37,788 nucleotides of DNA from JANRIZ01 sp033764445 (GTDB taxonomy: Bacteria > Verrucomicrobiota > Verrucomicrobiia > JAWXBN01): the NCBI GenBank assembly GCA_033764445.1, contig JANRIZ010000015.1, positions 1-37,788 on the forward strand, given 5' to 3'. Every line of letters begins with the position of its first letter. The stretch's first letter is position 1. Below are positions 23,767-33,013 of the stretch, one piece after another. The notes beneath the pieces are model-generated. The model was given only the letters and a program-made list of their open reading frames with translations, was not told the DNA's origin and did no database searches. Both the position numbers and the translations under genes were made by a program.

Positions 23767-24864
23767 TTATTTTTTTTGGATAAAGGGTTTTTTGACAACC
23801 TCCGCCTCCACCCGGTTGCCGCGCACCTCGATCTCAAGGGGCTGCCCGGGTTTCGCAAAGCCGGACTCCACATAAGCCAGTCCGATCCCCCATTTCAAGC
23901 TCGGAGACAGGGTGCCGCTGGTGACCTCCCCGATCTCGTGGGCCCCGCTGAAAACCTTGTAATGGGCCCGCGGCGGGGGTCCCCCGGGATTTTTCATCTT
24001 GAAGCCCACAAGTTTCCATTTGACCCCCAGCAGTTTTTGCGCGGAAAGGGCCTGTTTCCCGATGAAATCCTCCTTGTACAGGGCCAGAAACGGAAGCAGG
24101 CCGGCCTCCACGGGTGTCATGTCCTTGGTCAATTCATGTCCGTACAGCGGAAAACACGCCTCCAGACGGAGGGTATCCCGACAGCCAAGCCCGCAGGGCA
24201 CCAGTCCCAGGTCGCGCCCGGCCTCCAGCAATCCCTTCCAGAGAATCTCCGACTTCGCCCCCGGAAAAAAAAGTTCAAAACCGTCCTCCCCCGTGTACCC
24301 CGTACGGGTCAGCCAGCAGTTCACCTCGAGAATCCTGACGGGTTTGATGCCGTTTTTTTCGGGCAGGCTTTCACTGACGACACCCTGCATGATTTCAGCG
24401 GAGACCGGTCCCTGCAAGGCCAGGGCCCCGGTGCTGGCGGTCACGTTGGAGACCTCCACCCCGTAGTTGCCCGCAAATTTACGGACATACGAAAAATCCT
24501 CCTCCACCCGGGAGGCATTGACGACAAGATAGAATTTTTCCTCGCCAATCCGGAAGACGTACAGGTCGTCAATGACCCCGCCCACGGGGGTGCACATGAG
24601 CGTGTACTGACCCTCCCCGACCTGCAGACGGGAGGCGTCGTTGGTGAAAAGGTAGTTGATGAAGTCAACGGCATTTTCCCCCTCCACCTCGATTTCGCCC
24701 ATGTGGGAAATGTCGAAAAGTCCGGCGCGGGTGCGCACGGCGGCATGTTCCTGCAAAATGCCCGCATACTGCACGGGCATGTGCCATCCGCCAAATTCCA
24801 CCATCCGGGCCCCCAAGGCGACATGGGACTCGTGCAGAGCTGTTTTCATCAGCGTCTCGGTCAT
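23767..24864 (-). CDS. gcvT: Aminomethyltransferase (glycine cleavage T protein)
   Basis: Tetrahydrofolate-dependent enzyme that releases ammonia from the aminomethyl-lipoyl GcvH and makes 5,10-methylene-THF, 365 residues. The folate-binding GCVT domain begins MTETLMKTALHESHVALGARMVEFGGWHMPVQY. The conserved catalytic Asp region is RTRAGLFDISHMGEIEVEG, followed by TRTGYTGEDGFELF and the C-terminal barrel with GEVTSGTLSPSL. ATG at 24864 is preferred; an in-frame TTG lies 9 bases upstream. There is no Shine-Dalgarno, and a strong promoter ends 7 bases before the ATG. First gene of the T-H-PA-PB set. Confidence 0.96.
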   Translation of the reverse strand: MTETLMKTALHESHVALGARMVEFGGWHMPVQYAGILQEHAAVRTRAGLFDISHMGEIEVEGENAVDFINYLFTNDASRLQVGEGQYTLMCTPVGGVIDDLYVFRIGEEKFYLVVNASRVEEDFSYVRKFAGNYGVEVSNVTASTGALALQGPVSAEIMQGVVSESLPEKNGIKPVRILEVNCWLTRTGYTGEDGFELFFPGAKSEILWKGLLEAGRDLGLVPCGLGCRDTLRLEACFPLYGHELTKDMTPVEAGLLPFLALYKEDFIGKQALSAQKLLGVKWKLVGFKMKNPGGPPPRAHYKVFSGAHEIGEVTSGTLSPSLKWGIGLAYVESGFAKPGQPLEIEVRGNRVEAEVVKKPFIQKK

Positions 24865-24871
24865 CGGGAAC

Positions 24872-24899
24872 AATGTAGCAACCGCTCAGTGACTGTCAA
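24872..24899 (-). promoter_or_regulatory. Strong predicted promoter of gcvT
   Basis: Perfect -35 TTGACA (24899-24894), 16-base spacer, and -10 TACATT (24877-24872) preceded by an extended TGC. The -10 ends 7 bases before ATG at 24864, which predicts a leaderless transcript and leaves no space for a glycine riboswitch. Confidence 0.75.
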
Positions 24900-24931
24900 C
24901 TTCACCATCCGGAAGGGAGATTCCGCCAGTC

Positions 24932-24959
24932 TTGCCATCCCCACGGCCTTCTGCAAAAT
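24932..24959 (+). promoter_or_regulatory. Possible promoter of the secreted protein at 24968
   Basis: TTGCCA (24932-24937), a 16-base spacer and CAAAAT (24954-24959), ending 8 bases before the ATG. Moderate matches only. Confidence 0.4.
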
Positions 24960-24967
24960 GCACCCGC

Positions 24968-25711
24968 ATGTTCCGATCTTTCCTGCTGATCCTCCTTCTG
25001 CTTTTGTCCTTCGGGGGATCCCCCCTGCGGGCCGACGCGGGTCTGTCCCAGGAACTCAAAAAAATCCTCTCTCAGATTCACCGGCTCGATCTCCGCTCCT
25101 GGCCCCCCAGCCCCCTCCCCGCGCCGGTCATTGAACGTGATGCACTCCGGTACAAGATTGTCAGTGACCGGGGGCGGGTCTTTTTTACGGAGGTCCTGCC
25201 CGAAACTCCGTCGGAGGTCTCCAGAATCTGGGAGCAACGGGCTCCGGAGGGCATGGAGGTGTATGTCATCAACGGCGTCAAACAGATTTTCTGGATCGAA
25301 CTGCATTGGATCGATTCGGCCCAGCAATGGGACACACTCCATCCCCGCGCGTACGACTTCCGCGAGGGGGAAAGACTGGCCGCCGGCTTTTTGGAAACCT
25401 TCGGCACCCGCACGAACCCGGAAACCCAGGCCCTGCTCAAGGAGTCCTTTGAAAAACTGGTCCGGTACCAGGACCCGGAGGCGGTCGCCCGCATGACCTT
25501 CAAGCCCCTGCCCTACGACATCCAGCGCGAACGGGAAAATCTGCGGTCCGCCTCGCGAAAACTCGGGGAACCCTACGGGGCGGAGGACCTGGTCGAGGCC
25601 ATCTACAAAATCCAGCTCGACCTGGCTCCGGCGCGTCAGCCGGATCGCAAGGTGGACCTGGCCAACAAACGCAACCGGCTCATGGACCGGTTGCGGGGGA
25701 AAATCCCGTGA
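24968..25711 (+). CDS. Secreted protein of unknown function
   Basis: 247 residues with a clear signal peptide (MFRSFLLILLLLLSF, cleavage near LRADA, about residue 24). The mature part has no domain I recognise. It contains an early KILSQIHRLDLRSWPP segment, a central beta-rich part (ALRYKIVSDRGRVFFTEVLPETPSEVSRIWEQ, VYVINGVKQIFWIELHWID), and a charged, helical C-terminal half with many Arg, Lys and Glu (LRSASRKLGEPYGAEDLVEAIYKIQ). The ATG at 24968 is chosen over an in-frame upstream start because the signal peptide begins there. It is convergent with the UbiD gene (18 bases apart) and divergent from gcvT. Confidence 0.65.
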   Translation: MFRSFLLILLLLLSFGGSPLRADAGLSQELKKILSQIHRLDLRSWPPSPLPAPVIERDALRYKIVSDRGRVFFTEVLPETPSEVSRIWEQRAPEGMEVYVINGVKQIFWIELHWIDSAQQWDTLHPRAYDFREGERLAAGFLETFGTRTNPETQALLKESFEKLVRYQDPEAVARMTFKPLPYDIQRERENLRSASRKLGEPYGAEDLVEAIYKIQLDLAPARQPDRKVDLANKRNRLMDRLRGKIP

Positions 25712-25729
25712 TTCCCGGTGGCACTGCCG

Positions 25730-27202
25730 TCAGCTTCTGATCTGCCGCAGCAACTCATCGACCCGTGTCTGCACGGAACGGGTCATGACCAGTTTGTCCG
25801 GCCAGGAGCGGTGGGTGTAACCTTCGCCCTCCAACTTGCGGGTGGCGTCGATACCCACCTTGCTGCTGATATTGGGCAGGGTCGAGGCATGGTCAAGGCT
25901 GTCGGTGGGGCCTTTGGTGAAAATCATGTCCCGCTGGGGTTCGATGTTGCCACACAGCCACCACAACACCTGCTGCTCATCGCGCGGATCAATGTCCTCG
26001 TCGACAATGACCATGATCTTGGTGAACATCATCTGCCCCATGCCCCACAAACCGTGCATGATCTTGAAGGCGTGGTAGGGGTACTGTTTTTTGATCGAAA
26101 CAACCATCAGATTGTGGAACACACCGGCGGCGGGCAGATGCATGTCCACGATCTCGGGAAAGAGCATTTTGACCATCGGGAAAAATATCCGGACACTGGC
26201 CGTGCCCAGATAGTAGTCCTCCATGGGTGGGATGCCGACGATGGTCGCGGGGTAAATGGCCTCTTTGCGATGGGTGATGGCGGTCAGATGAAAAACGGGG
26301 TAGGCGTCCGGGGGCGTGTAAAAACCGGTGTGGTCCCCGAAGGGTCCCTCGGTCCGGGTTTCCCCGGGCTCCACATATCCCTCCAGGACAAAATCCGAAT
26401 CGGCCGGAACCATCAGGTCGTTGGTCTCGCATTTGACGAGAGGGACGGATTTCCGGCGGAGATACCCGCCCAGGAGGATTTCATCAAGTCCGTCAGGCAT
26501 GGGGGCGGTCGCACAAAAGGTCAGCACGGGATCCCCTCCGAGGCAGACGGCCACGGGCATGCGTTTGCCTGTCTCATAATACCGACGGCCATGCCGGGCC
26601 CCGACCTTGTGCACCTGCCAGTGCATGCCGGTGGTTTTCCCGTCATACACCTGCATGCGATACATGCCGATATTGCGTTCGCCGGTATCCGGATCCTGGG
26701 TGTACACATTGGGCAGCGTGACGAACCTTCCCCCGTCGTCCGGCCAGCATTTCAAAATGGGCAACCGGCCCAGGTCAAAGCTGTCCCCGGGTTCGAACCG
26801 GTGAATGACCTCTTTGCAGGGTCCCGAGGAGACGGTGGCGGGCCGTGTATGGATCAGGGAAATGCCCTGTCCGACCAATTTGACCCCATCCATGAGAGTC
26901 TTCGGCGGCTTCGCCTTGAGCAGGGCGGCAATTTCCTCCACAATTTGCGCCACGGGCCGGCGCAGACACAGTTCCATCCGGCGTTCGGACCCGTAGGCAT
27001 TGATGAGCAGGGGAAAAGCGGAGACTTTTCCATCCACCAGGGGCTGTTCAAAAAGGAGCGCCTTTCCACCCCCGGGCTTTTTCATCTCCCGGTCCGCAAT
27101 CTCGGTGATTTCCAGGTCCGTATCCACCGGAAAGGCAATCCGCAACAATTCACCTTCCCGCTCCAGCACTTCCACAAATTCCTTCAAACTCTTGTAGGCC
27201 AT
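25730..27202 (-). CDS. UbiD-family decarboxylase (menaquinone-type)
   Basis: 490-residue prenylated-FMN-dependent decarboxylase. The N terminus (MAYKSLKEFVEVLEREGELLRI, DTDLEITEIADREMKK) and LINAYGSERRMELCL, PPKTLMDG and SSGPCKEVI match from memory the UbiD group annotated as menaquinone biosynthesis decarboxylase. The cofactor and catalytic region GETRTEGPFGDHTGFYTP is intact. It would act on a polyprenyl-hydroxy-benzoate or naphthoate intermediate. No other quinone genes or a UbiX are in the window. ATG at 27202; the sequence TGC-TAGGAA upstream could be an extended -10 (7 bases before ATG) or include a weak AGGA ribosome binding site. The 134-base gap to the next gene shows nothing else. 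Confidence 0.88.
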   Translation of the reverse strand: MAYKSLKEFVEVLEREGELLRIAFPVDTDLEITEIADREMKKPGGGKALLFEQPLVDGKVSAFPLLINAYGSERRMELCLRRPVAQIVEEIAALLKAKPPKTLMDGVKLVGQGISLIHTRPATVSSGPCKEVIHRFEPGDSFDLGRLPILKCWPDDGGRFVTLPNVYTQDPDTGERNIGMYRMQVYDGKTTGMHWQVHKVGARHGRRYYETGKRMPVAVCLGGDPVLTFCATAPMPDGLDEILLGGYLRRKSVPLVKCETNDLMVPADSDFVLEGYVEPGETRTEGPFGDHTGFYTPPDAYPVFHLTAITHRKEAIYPATIVGIPPMEDYYLGTASVRIFFPMVKMLFPEIVDMHLPAAGVFHNLMVVSIKKQYPYHAFKIMHGLWGMGQMMFTKIMVIVDEDIDPRDEQQVLWWLCGNIEPQRDMIFTKGPTDSLDHASTLPNISSKVGIDATRKLEGEGYTHRSWPDKLVMTRSVQTRVDELLRQIRS

Positions 27203-27336
27203 GGGCAGATTCCTAGCATACAATTCCCCCCGACGCCAAAGGAAGTTTCCTCCACCCGCGTCTGCGGGTTCCCTGGAACACCCGGGAAACTGTCCTGTCT
27301 GCACCGGGAGGTGGTGAACCGGCTCAACCGGATGCC

Positions 27337-29589
27337 TCATGTGAAATGGGACCGGTCCCCCGAGGCTCCCTGCTCCATCCGCTCCACCGCCCACCGGGCC
27401 CGCAATGCTAGGTTGGGCTCGGACGCATGCATGCGGACGCGCAAATCCTCCAGGGCAGGCCTGTACATTCCATGTCCCAGACACCAGGCGGCCACGGAAT
27501 AAACATGATAGGTGTGGGCGGAAGCCGTCAGAAGTTGGTGGATGAGCGGCCATGCCTCCGGGATGTTCCGTTGCGCCAGGGTTTGCATGGCCCGCGTGGT
27601 CTCTCGCCAGCTGGAGAGTCTGGCCTGACGCAACTGGTCGAGCAATGTCTCATCGGATTGATCACTGAGATGAAAGGGAGTCTCTTCCAGATCACAATGC
27701 GTGATGGGCTTGTCGGGAACCGGATCACACAGGGCCAGGGATTGCTCCGGCAGGGTAAAACGGCTCCTCCCTGATGTGTGGTTGACTTCCCATGAATGAT
27801 CCCCGACTTTCTGAAGAACGGCCCCGGTATCAATCCAGGGCAGCAAACAGACTGCAAAATGGGCGGTCCGTCCGGTCGCCTCCATCCGAAGCCGTTTGCT
27901 TCCCTCCTCCGGCCAGGCCAGGAGCTTTTTGGGAAATGTCTCCACGGTCTCCAGCCGGCAGTTTTCAGCGGAAATCCAGATGAGTGTGACCTCCGGCCCC
28001 TCCGGGGTCCGTACAAACAGCCGGTTCCCGTCGAGTTGTGTGTCCCGTCGCACATAAACCTGCCACGTAAAGGTGTGGATCGACTGCGCCGCGAAATCAT
28101 CCACAATCCATGAAATGCCCCCCGACTCCGCGGCAACGGTCCGTCTGGCCCGGGTCAGATCATACCGGGGCTTGTAATAGGACAGGGATTCGGCCGTGAC
28201 CACATGCCGGTGCGGGGTGCGTTGCTCAAAACACAGCTGACCCTGCCGACCCGAGAGAGGACAATACGCGGCTTCCCCGTCGAGATAGACGGTGTTGGCG
28301 CTCCCGATGGCTCCACCCTGGATTGCCCGGGCCCACTGCTCGGGGTTTGAATTCTGCCGGAGCATGACATCCTTCTGCTCCGCCGACAAAAAACCGACCG
28401 GCTGGAGGGGGTCAACCCCCAGATAGGGCGTCGTAAAATCCACCGGCACGCCATCCCCAAAAATGGGGACTCCGGCAATCTCATACACGACATGGTTGGG
28501 GTCGGTCTGGTAGCGGGTGAATCCCTGCAGGGAGTCCGAACACCGGTCCCAGACAAGCATCAGCCGGCTTTTGTTTTCCCAGTTGTCCACCACCGCCCCG
28601 GCACCAGGGAGTGTCCACCCGCCCAGTCCGACGGATTTCGGGCTCCCCACTTCCTCCTCCGGCCAATAAACCAGGGTCCACATGCGGTCGTCCTCCGCCC
28701 AGGCAATGATATCCTTCCGGTCCCACACCTCCTCGGCTGCGTGCAACAGATGGTGTTGCCCGGTGAGCGAAGCATGACAGGCGATCGCCGCGAGGTTGAC
28801 CTGTTCCTGCCACCCGTAATGATCCCATGGGGGCAGCAGCAGTCCGGGGCTGGGCAGAAGGCTTTCCATTCCCAAAAAATTCCTGAGGGTGCCGCCATGC
28901 GGAAGCCACGGACGGTCCAGGACCTGATCCCCGGCATCCTGTTTCAGAAACGCCGCCGCAAACATCATCAGGGGGGAAAAAACATCGGACTGATAGGTCG
29001 ATCCTTCCAGGCAATACCCGTCAGCGGGCGTGAAACCAAACACCGACTCCACCTCCCTGAGACCGAACTGCTTCAATGCCTGGGCCTCGGAGGCGACAGG
29101 GGGCAGGCAGGCGAAGGCCTCGCCAACGACGGCGCAGGTCAGTCCCATCGAAAGCGACTGGTTGTTGCTGGTGGGAGTGCGGCTGCGGAGGGTGCTGACC
29201 ATCTGCTCGTGGCAGAACCGGATGAGGTGCCGCGCAATCTGCTCCGATTCACCCCCGCTCCATGCCCCGAGCCTTTCGAGCCACTGATGATAGACGGCCA
29301 TGCGCAGGGCGCTGGGCCCCCAGCAATAGATGGCCCTGAGCTCCACATCAGGATCCTCGGGCTCCATGGTCCCCAGTTCCCGGGACCGGTCGAGAATGTG
29401 ACGACGGGATTCCTCCACGGCCTGGGGGTCCTCCATCAGGGCCTCCAGAAAAATGTTGGCCTTGCGGAATGCCACATCGTCGGCAAGACGTTTCTGAAAC
29501 CGCCGATACAATGCCCCAAGTCGCGGCGAGGGATGGCGCAATTTGCGGCGCAGGCCTTCGGGGTCGCCAATCAGCAGGGGTTCTTTCAT
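27337..29589 (-). CDS. Heparinase II/III-like putative polysaccharide lyase
   Basis: 750-residue protein whose layout resembles heparinase II/III-type lyases. An N-terminal alpha-helical toroid (about 1-330) contains SNNQSLSMGLTCAVVGEAF and FTPADGYCLEGSTYQSDVF. A beta-rich middle (about 350-620) contains QLCFEQRTPHRHVVTAESLSYYK and ISWIVDDFAAQSIHTFTW. A C-terminal part of about 100 residues has HEAT-like helices. No signal peptide is seen, so it may be cytoplasmic. The usual N-x-x-H of related alginate/heparin lyases is not evident near NNQS, so activity is uncertain. Its ATG overlaps the stop of the GH2 gene (ATGA); last gene of the operon. Confidence 0.55.
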   Translation of the reverse strand: MKEPLLIGDPEGLRRKLRHPSPRLGALYRRFQKRLADDVAFRKANIFLEALMEDPQAVEESRRHILDRSRELGTMEPEDPDVELRAIYCWGPSALRMAVYHQWLERLGAWSGGESEQIARHLIRFCHEQMVSTLRSRTPTSNNQSLSMGLTCAVVGEAFACLPPVASEAQALKQFGLREVESVFGFTPADGYCLEGSTYQSDVFSPLMMFAAAFLKQDAGDQVLDRPWLPHGGTLRNFLGMESLLPSPGLLLPPWDHYGWQEQVNLAAIACHASLTGQHHLLHAAEEVWDRKDIIAWAEDDRMWTLVYWPEEEVGSPKSVGLGGWTLPGAGAVVDNWENKSRLMLVWDRCSDSLQGFTRYQTDPNHVVYEIAGVPIFGDGVPVDFTTPYLGVDPLQPVGFLSAEQKDVMLRQNSNPEQWARAIQGGAIGSANTVYLDGEAAYCPLSGRQGQLCFEQRTPHRHVVTAESLSYYKPRYDLTRARRTVAAESGGISWIVDDFAAQSIHTFTWQVYVRRDTQLDGNRLFVRTPEGPEVTLIWISAENCRLETVETFPKKLLAWPEEGSKRLRMEATGRTAHFAVCLLPWIDTGAVLQKVGDHSWEVNHTSGRSRFTLPEQSLALCDPVPDKPITHCDLEETPFHLSDQSDETLLDQLRQARLSSWRETTRAMQTLAQRNIPEAWPLIHQLLTASAHTYHVYSVAAWCLGHGMYRPALEDLRVRMHASEPNLALRARWAVERMEQGASGDRSHFT

Positions 29590-31934
29590 GGCGATTCCTT
29601 CGATCGGGATTCAGGCGCGTACAGTTTTCGGATCACATCCCTCATCGCCGCGTCAAACGGGAGGGCATCCTCTGCCGAGGCAAAGAGATAGTCATTCCGA
29701 TGCACCTCGTGGGCATTGTGGATCAGCCGGACGGCCACATGAAGCCGGGTGCCCGACGGGAGTGAAATCGGTTCGATGCGTCTGACCAGCTGGGACCTTT
29801 CCCCGGAAACGGACACGGCGAACTCATGCCGGATGAAAGGGATTTCCTCACCGACCCTTCTGATGGCGACATGGCAGGAACCCTCGAAGGGGGCGGTTCC
29901 CTCGTGGGTCACCCACACCTCGGGACGCACCTGCCGGCATACGCAATGCTCATATCTCAGCGAAACAATGGTGGGCCGGAAGGAATGGGCGATCATGCGC
30001 CATCCCAGTTTCGGGCGTCCGTAATAGTCGATCAATGCGTTTCCCGCCAGTCCCGGCCAGGGTTCGTTGACCCCCCACCATACCACACCGGATACACGGC
30101 CCATTTTGCGGCGCAGTTCCTCGACCAGAAAACGTCCGCCCTCCCCCTGCATCCATTGGTTGGCAAGGACGAGTGTTTCCAGGTCGTCGATGCGTCCGAA
30201 GAGTTTTTCCGTCGACGGAAGATCCAGCCACAGGTCGGGCAGGCTGTCCCAGGCCGCATGAAAGGCATGGTGCATTTTCCAGATGGGGTGGCCCGGGTCG
30301 GGAAACGGGGGGGTGCGGGTGCCAAAAACATCCCGGATGGTTTCCAGGTTGGCAATGGATGAAACGGAACACTCGGAATACAGGTGTTCGCGGGCCTGAA
30401 GCCAGAATTCATAGTGCGTCCGGAAGTCACGGTACCGGTGGTCCCCGATGGCGGGGTTCCAGCTCCACGGACCGTGCACTTCCCCCTCCCCCTCCATCGC
30501 GGAGGTGATTTGATAGGGGCGCGAGGAATCCTCCCGGGCGGTCACCGATCCCATCAGTGCCAGGGCCGGTTCATCATAACGGTCCGCCCCGGCGCGCCAT
30601 CCCCGCTCGGGATGCGGGATTTGGAAGGTTTCCCCCAGCCAGGGAAGCACGGATTTCATGACTTCGGTGCCCGAATTGCACAGGTCCCAATAGTGGTAGT
30701 GCTCGTTGCCTCCGCTCCACAGGACCACCGAGGTGTGTCCCCGCAGTCTGCGCACGATGGCCGTTGCTTCAGCATGAAGCAGTCGGAGGAATTTTTCCGA
30801 ACGCGAGATTTTCTGACAGGCCATCGGAAACTCCTGCATGACCATCAGCCCGAATTCCGAGGCGAGGCGGTAAAAGGCCTCATGTTCGCGGAGTCCCCCG
30901 CCCCAGACCCGGATGAAATTCACGCCCGCCTCACGGAAGTGTTCAAGAAAAAGACGGTAACGGGACTCGCGGGAGGTCCCGGGACACGCATCCAACGGCA
31001 CCCAGTTGACCCCCTTGAGAAACACCCGCCGTCCATTGACGGTCAGTTGAAGGGGGATATCCCCGGGCGCCTGTCCCTCACAGGCAATCCGATCGATTTC
31101 CCGCAACCCGACTTTTCCTGACCATTCGCAAACCGGCTTCTGTTCTTCAAACAGAACGGCTTCCAGGGTTTCCAGGTGCGCCGGTCCCATGCCATTGGGC
31201 CACCACATTTCCGGGAAGGGAACATGAAGCAACAGGCACGCACGCGGGGAATCCACCACGGCCACAGAACGGCTCACCCCGGCGAGTCTCACTTCCAGGG
31301 TCCCAAAGGTCACCTTGTGGCTGAATTCCACGGACACCGTCACATCCGCACGCTGTTGGTTGCGCAGGCGGGTGGAAATCCACGCGTCCGCAATCCGGAT
31401 CTTGTTTCTGTGGATCAATCCCGCCTCGTCCCAGAGGCCCCGCGATTGGAGTCGCGGGGCGAAATCCCATCCGTTGCCCACGCTGTAAGGGGCCTTGAGT
31501 GTGTCCGGCGCCTCGAGGCCGCGGTTGGTTTCGTCGGGATGCGGCTCCAGAATCACATGCAGGACATGCTTGCCCGCAGTGAGCGGAATTTCCACACGGG
31601 AAAACATCCCCTCATGCCGCAGGACACTCCGCCCATCGAGCAGGATTTCAGAGGAATAATCAATGCCCTCAAAACAATACACCGCCTCCTGATGGTCGGC
31701 GAGATCCCGGACGTCGAATTCCGTGCGGTACACCCAGAATTCCGTCTGCATCCAACGCACTTTCTCGACATGATCCAGGACATACAACTCCTCCGGTGGC
31801 AATCCAAACGGTGAGGTTTGGATGTTGCCGGGCACGGGCGTGGAACGCCAGTCCCGACCGGGACTCAATACCGCCCCGACCCCGCCGAAATCCTGCGCGG
31901 GGATGTGTGTCAGAAACCAGTCGGTCCGGATCAT
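29586..31934 (-). CDS. GH2 beta-mannosidase-like glycoside hydrolase
   Basis: 782-residue retaining glycoside hydrolase of family 2. The N-terminal sugar-binding domain has VPGNIQTSPFGLPPEE and MQTEFWVYRTEFDV. An immunoglobulin-like domain follows, then a TIM barrel starting near LKGVNWVPLDACPGT and FIRVWGGGLREHEAFY. The acid/base is E411 in WSGGNEHYHYWD and the nucleophile is E521 in YSECSVSSIANLET. The nucleophile motif reads SECSV where beta-mannosidases usually have SEFGF. No signal peptide, so the substrate would be an imported oligosaccharide or glycoside. Sugar specificity (mannose, glucosamine or other) is not determinable. Sits between the dehydrogenase and the lyase-like gene. Confidence 0.85.
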   Translation of the reverse strand: MIRTDWFLTHIPAQDFGGVGAVLSPGRDWRSTPVPGNIQTSPFGLPPEELYVLDHVEKVRWMQTEFWVYRTEFDVRDLADHQEAVYCFEGIDYSSEILLDGRSVLRHEGMFSRVEIPLTAGKHVLHVILEPHPDETNRGLEAPDTLKAPYSVGNGWDFAPRLQSRGLWDEAGLIHRNKIRIADAWISTRLRNQQRADVTVSVEFSHKVTFGTLEVRLAGVSRSVAVVDSPRACLLLHVPFPEMWWPNGMGPAHLETLEAVLFEEQKPVCEWSGKVGLREIDRIACEGQAPGDIPLQLTVNGRRVFLKGVNWVPLDACPGTSRESRYRLFLEHFREAGVNFIRVWGGGLREHEAFYRLASEFGLMVMQEFPMACQKISRSEKFLRLLHAEATAIVRRLRGHTSVVLWSGGNEHYHYWDLCNSGTEVMKSVLPWLGETFQIPHPERGWRAGADRYDEPALALMGSVTAREDSSRPYQITSAMEGEGEVHGPWSWNPAIGDHRYRDFRTHYEFWLQAREHLYSECSVSSIANLETIRDVFGTRTPPFPDPGHPIWKMHHAFHAAWDSLPDLWLDLPSTEKLFGRIDDLETLVLANQWMQGEGGRFLVEELRRKMGRVSGVVWWGVNEPWPGLAGNALIDYYGRPKLGWRMIAHSFRPTIVSLRYEHCVCRQVRPEVWVTHEGTAPFEGSCHVAIRRVGEEIPFIRHEFAVSVSGERSQLVRRIEPISLPSGTRLHVAVRLIHNAHEVHRNDYLFASAEDALPFDAAMRDVIRKLYAPESRSKESP

Positions 31935-31966
31935 GGCGGTTGGATCGGTTGTGGAAGGAGGCGGGA

Positions 31967-32998
31967 TCAGAGAAGGTCCGGGACCCGGACTGCGGTTCCT
32001 TTTTCGGCGGATTCCACCGCGGCAAAAATAACCGCCACGGCACGGGCTCCCTCCTCGAGTCCGGGATCCGGCTGGCCCTGCCCGCGGATGGCCCGGGCCC
32101 AGGAGATCAGATTGGTGGTGCCCGCATCGTCAGGCCCTTCGGAGGCGGAGAGAGGTACGGCCACACGGCTTTCAACACCCCCATCCTCGCGGCGCTCCTG
32201 AAAAAACACCTCCTCGGGGGTTTCATTCGTGTAGAGCGTTCCCAGGGTGCCGTACAGATGGGCGGTATGTTCGTAGGCGGTCACATGGTGGGCATGCTGG
32301 GTGACCAGAACACCCGAGGCGAGACGGTAGAGGACCACACAGACATCCGCCGCCTCGGATTGGGGATTGATGTCGTACCGCATCATGGACATCACTTCGG
32401 TGACCGGACCGAACAACGATTGCATCCAGTGGGTTTGATGGACGCCGCACTGGAACAACATGCCTCCGGGATTCTTTTCCCGGGTTTTCTGCCAGGCGGG
32501 CATCCGGAAGGGACCATGCATGGTGTGCAGGGAAATGGCCATCAGCTGCCCCAGCCGTCCCGATTCCATGTACTGCCTCACAATCCGGTCGACAGGGGCA
32601 TTGACGGCCTTGTGTCCCACGCCAAAGACCAGCCCGGTCTTTTTCCGGGCCTCCAGCAAGGCCCGCATTTCCTGCGGGGTCGAGCACAACGGTTTTTCAA
32701 TGAAGACATGTTTGCCCGCATCCACCGCCGCCAAGGCCAGGGGGGCGTGTGTGTCCGCACCGGTGCTGACGACCACCGCCTCCAATCCCTTTGTCTCAAG
32801 GAACTCATCGAGACTGCGCGCCGCCTGCGCCCGTTCCCGTGCGGCGACCCTCTCGCACACCTCCGCATCGACATCAAAACAGCTTCTGACCTCAAAGAGG
32901 CCGGTCTGACGCAATTTGTCCAGACGCCAGCGTCCGAAGTTTCCAAGTCCCACAACCCCGAGTTGAATTTTTTCAAAGTCACCCATAATTTTTTTCAT
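31967..32998 (-). CDS. Gfo/Idh/MocA family oxidoreductase
   Basis: 343-residue NAD(P)-dependent sugar or inositol dehydrogenase. The Rossmann motif is GVVGLGNFG (residues 14-22), the substrate-side lysine motif is EKP (E101-K102-P103, in HVFIEKPLC), and the C-terminal alpha/beta domain follows. In the usual GG-x-x-x-D-x-G-x-H-x-x-D segment both Asp residues are replaced (GGMLFQCGVHQTHWM), while His is kept; this marks a divergent subgroup. Start is ambiguous among GTG 33007, ATG 32998 and ATG 32986. It lies 6-30 bases after the fusion gene and belongs to the same operon. Confidence 0.88.
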   Translation of the reverse strand: MKKIMGDFEKIQLGVVGLGNFGRWRLDKLRQTGLFEVRSCFDVDAEVCERVAARERAQAARSLDEFLETKGLEAVVVSTGADTHAPLALAAVDAGKHVFIEKPLCSTPQEMRALLEARKKTGLVFGVGHKAVNAPVDRIVRQYMESGRLGQLMAISLHTMHGPFRMPAWQKTREKNPGGMLFQCGVHQTHWMQSLFGPVTEVMSMMRYDINPQSEAADVCVVLYRLASGVLVTQHAHHVTAYEHTAHLYGTLGTLYTNETPEEVFFQERREDGGVESRVAVPLSASEGPDDAGTTNLISWARAIRGQGQPDPGLEEGARAVAVIFAAVESAEKGTAVRVPDLL

Positions 32999-33013
32999 CC
33001 GATTCACAGCTTG

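Noticed and set aside
24865..24967. Glycine riboswitch in front of gcvT
   Set aside because: The predicted promoter ends 7 bases before the ATG, so no leader RNA exists to hold a riboswitch.
23557..25134. Open frame of about 525 codons on the plus strand across gcvH and gcvT
   Set aside because: Antisense to two fully convincing glycine cleavage genes; no family resemblance.
25718..27502. Plus-strand frame of about 594 codons across the UbiD gene
   Set aside because: Antisense to a complete UbiD-family protein; no independent support.
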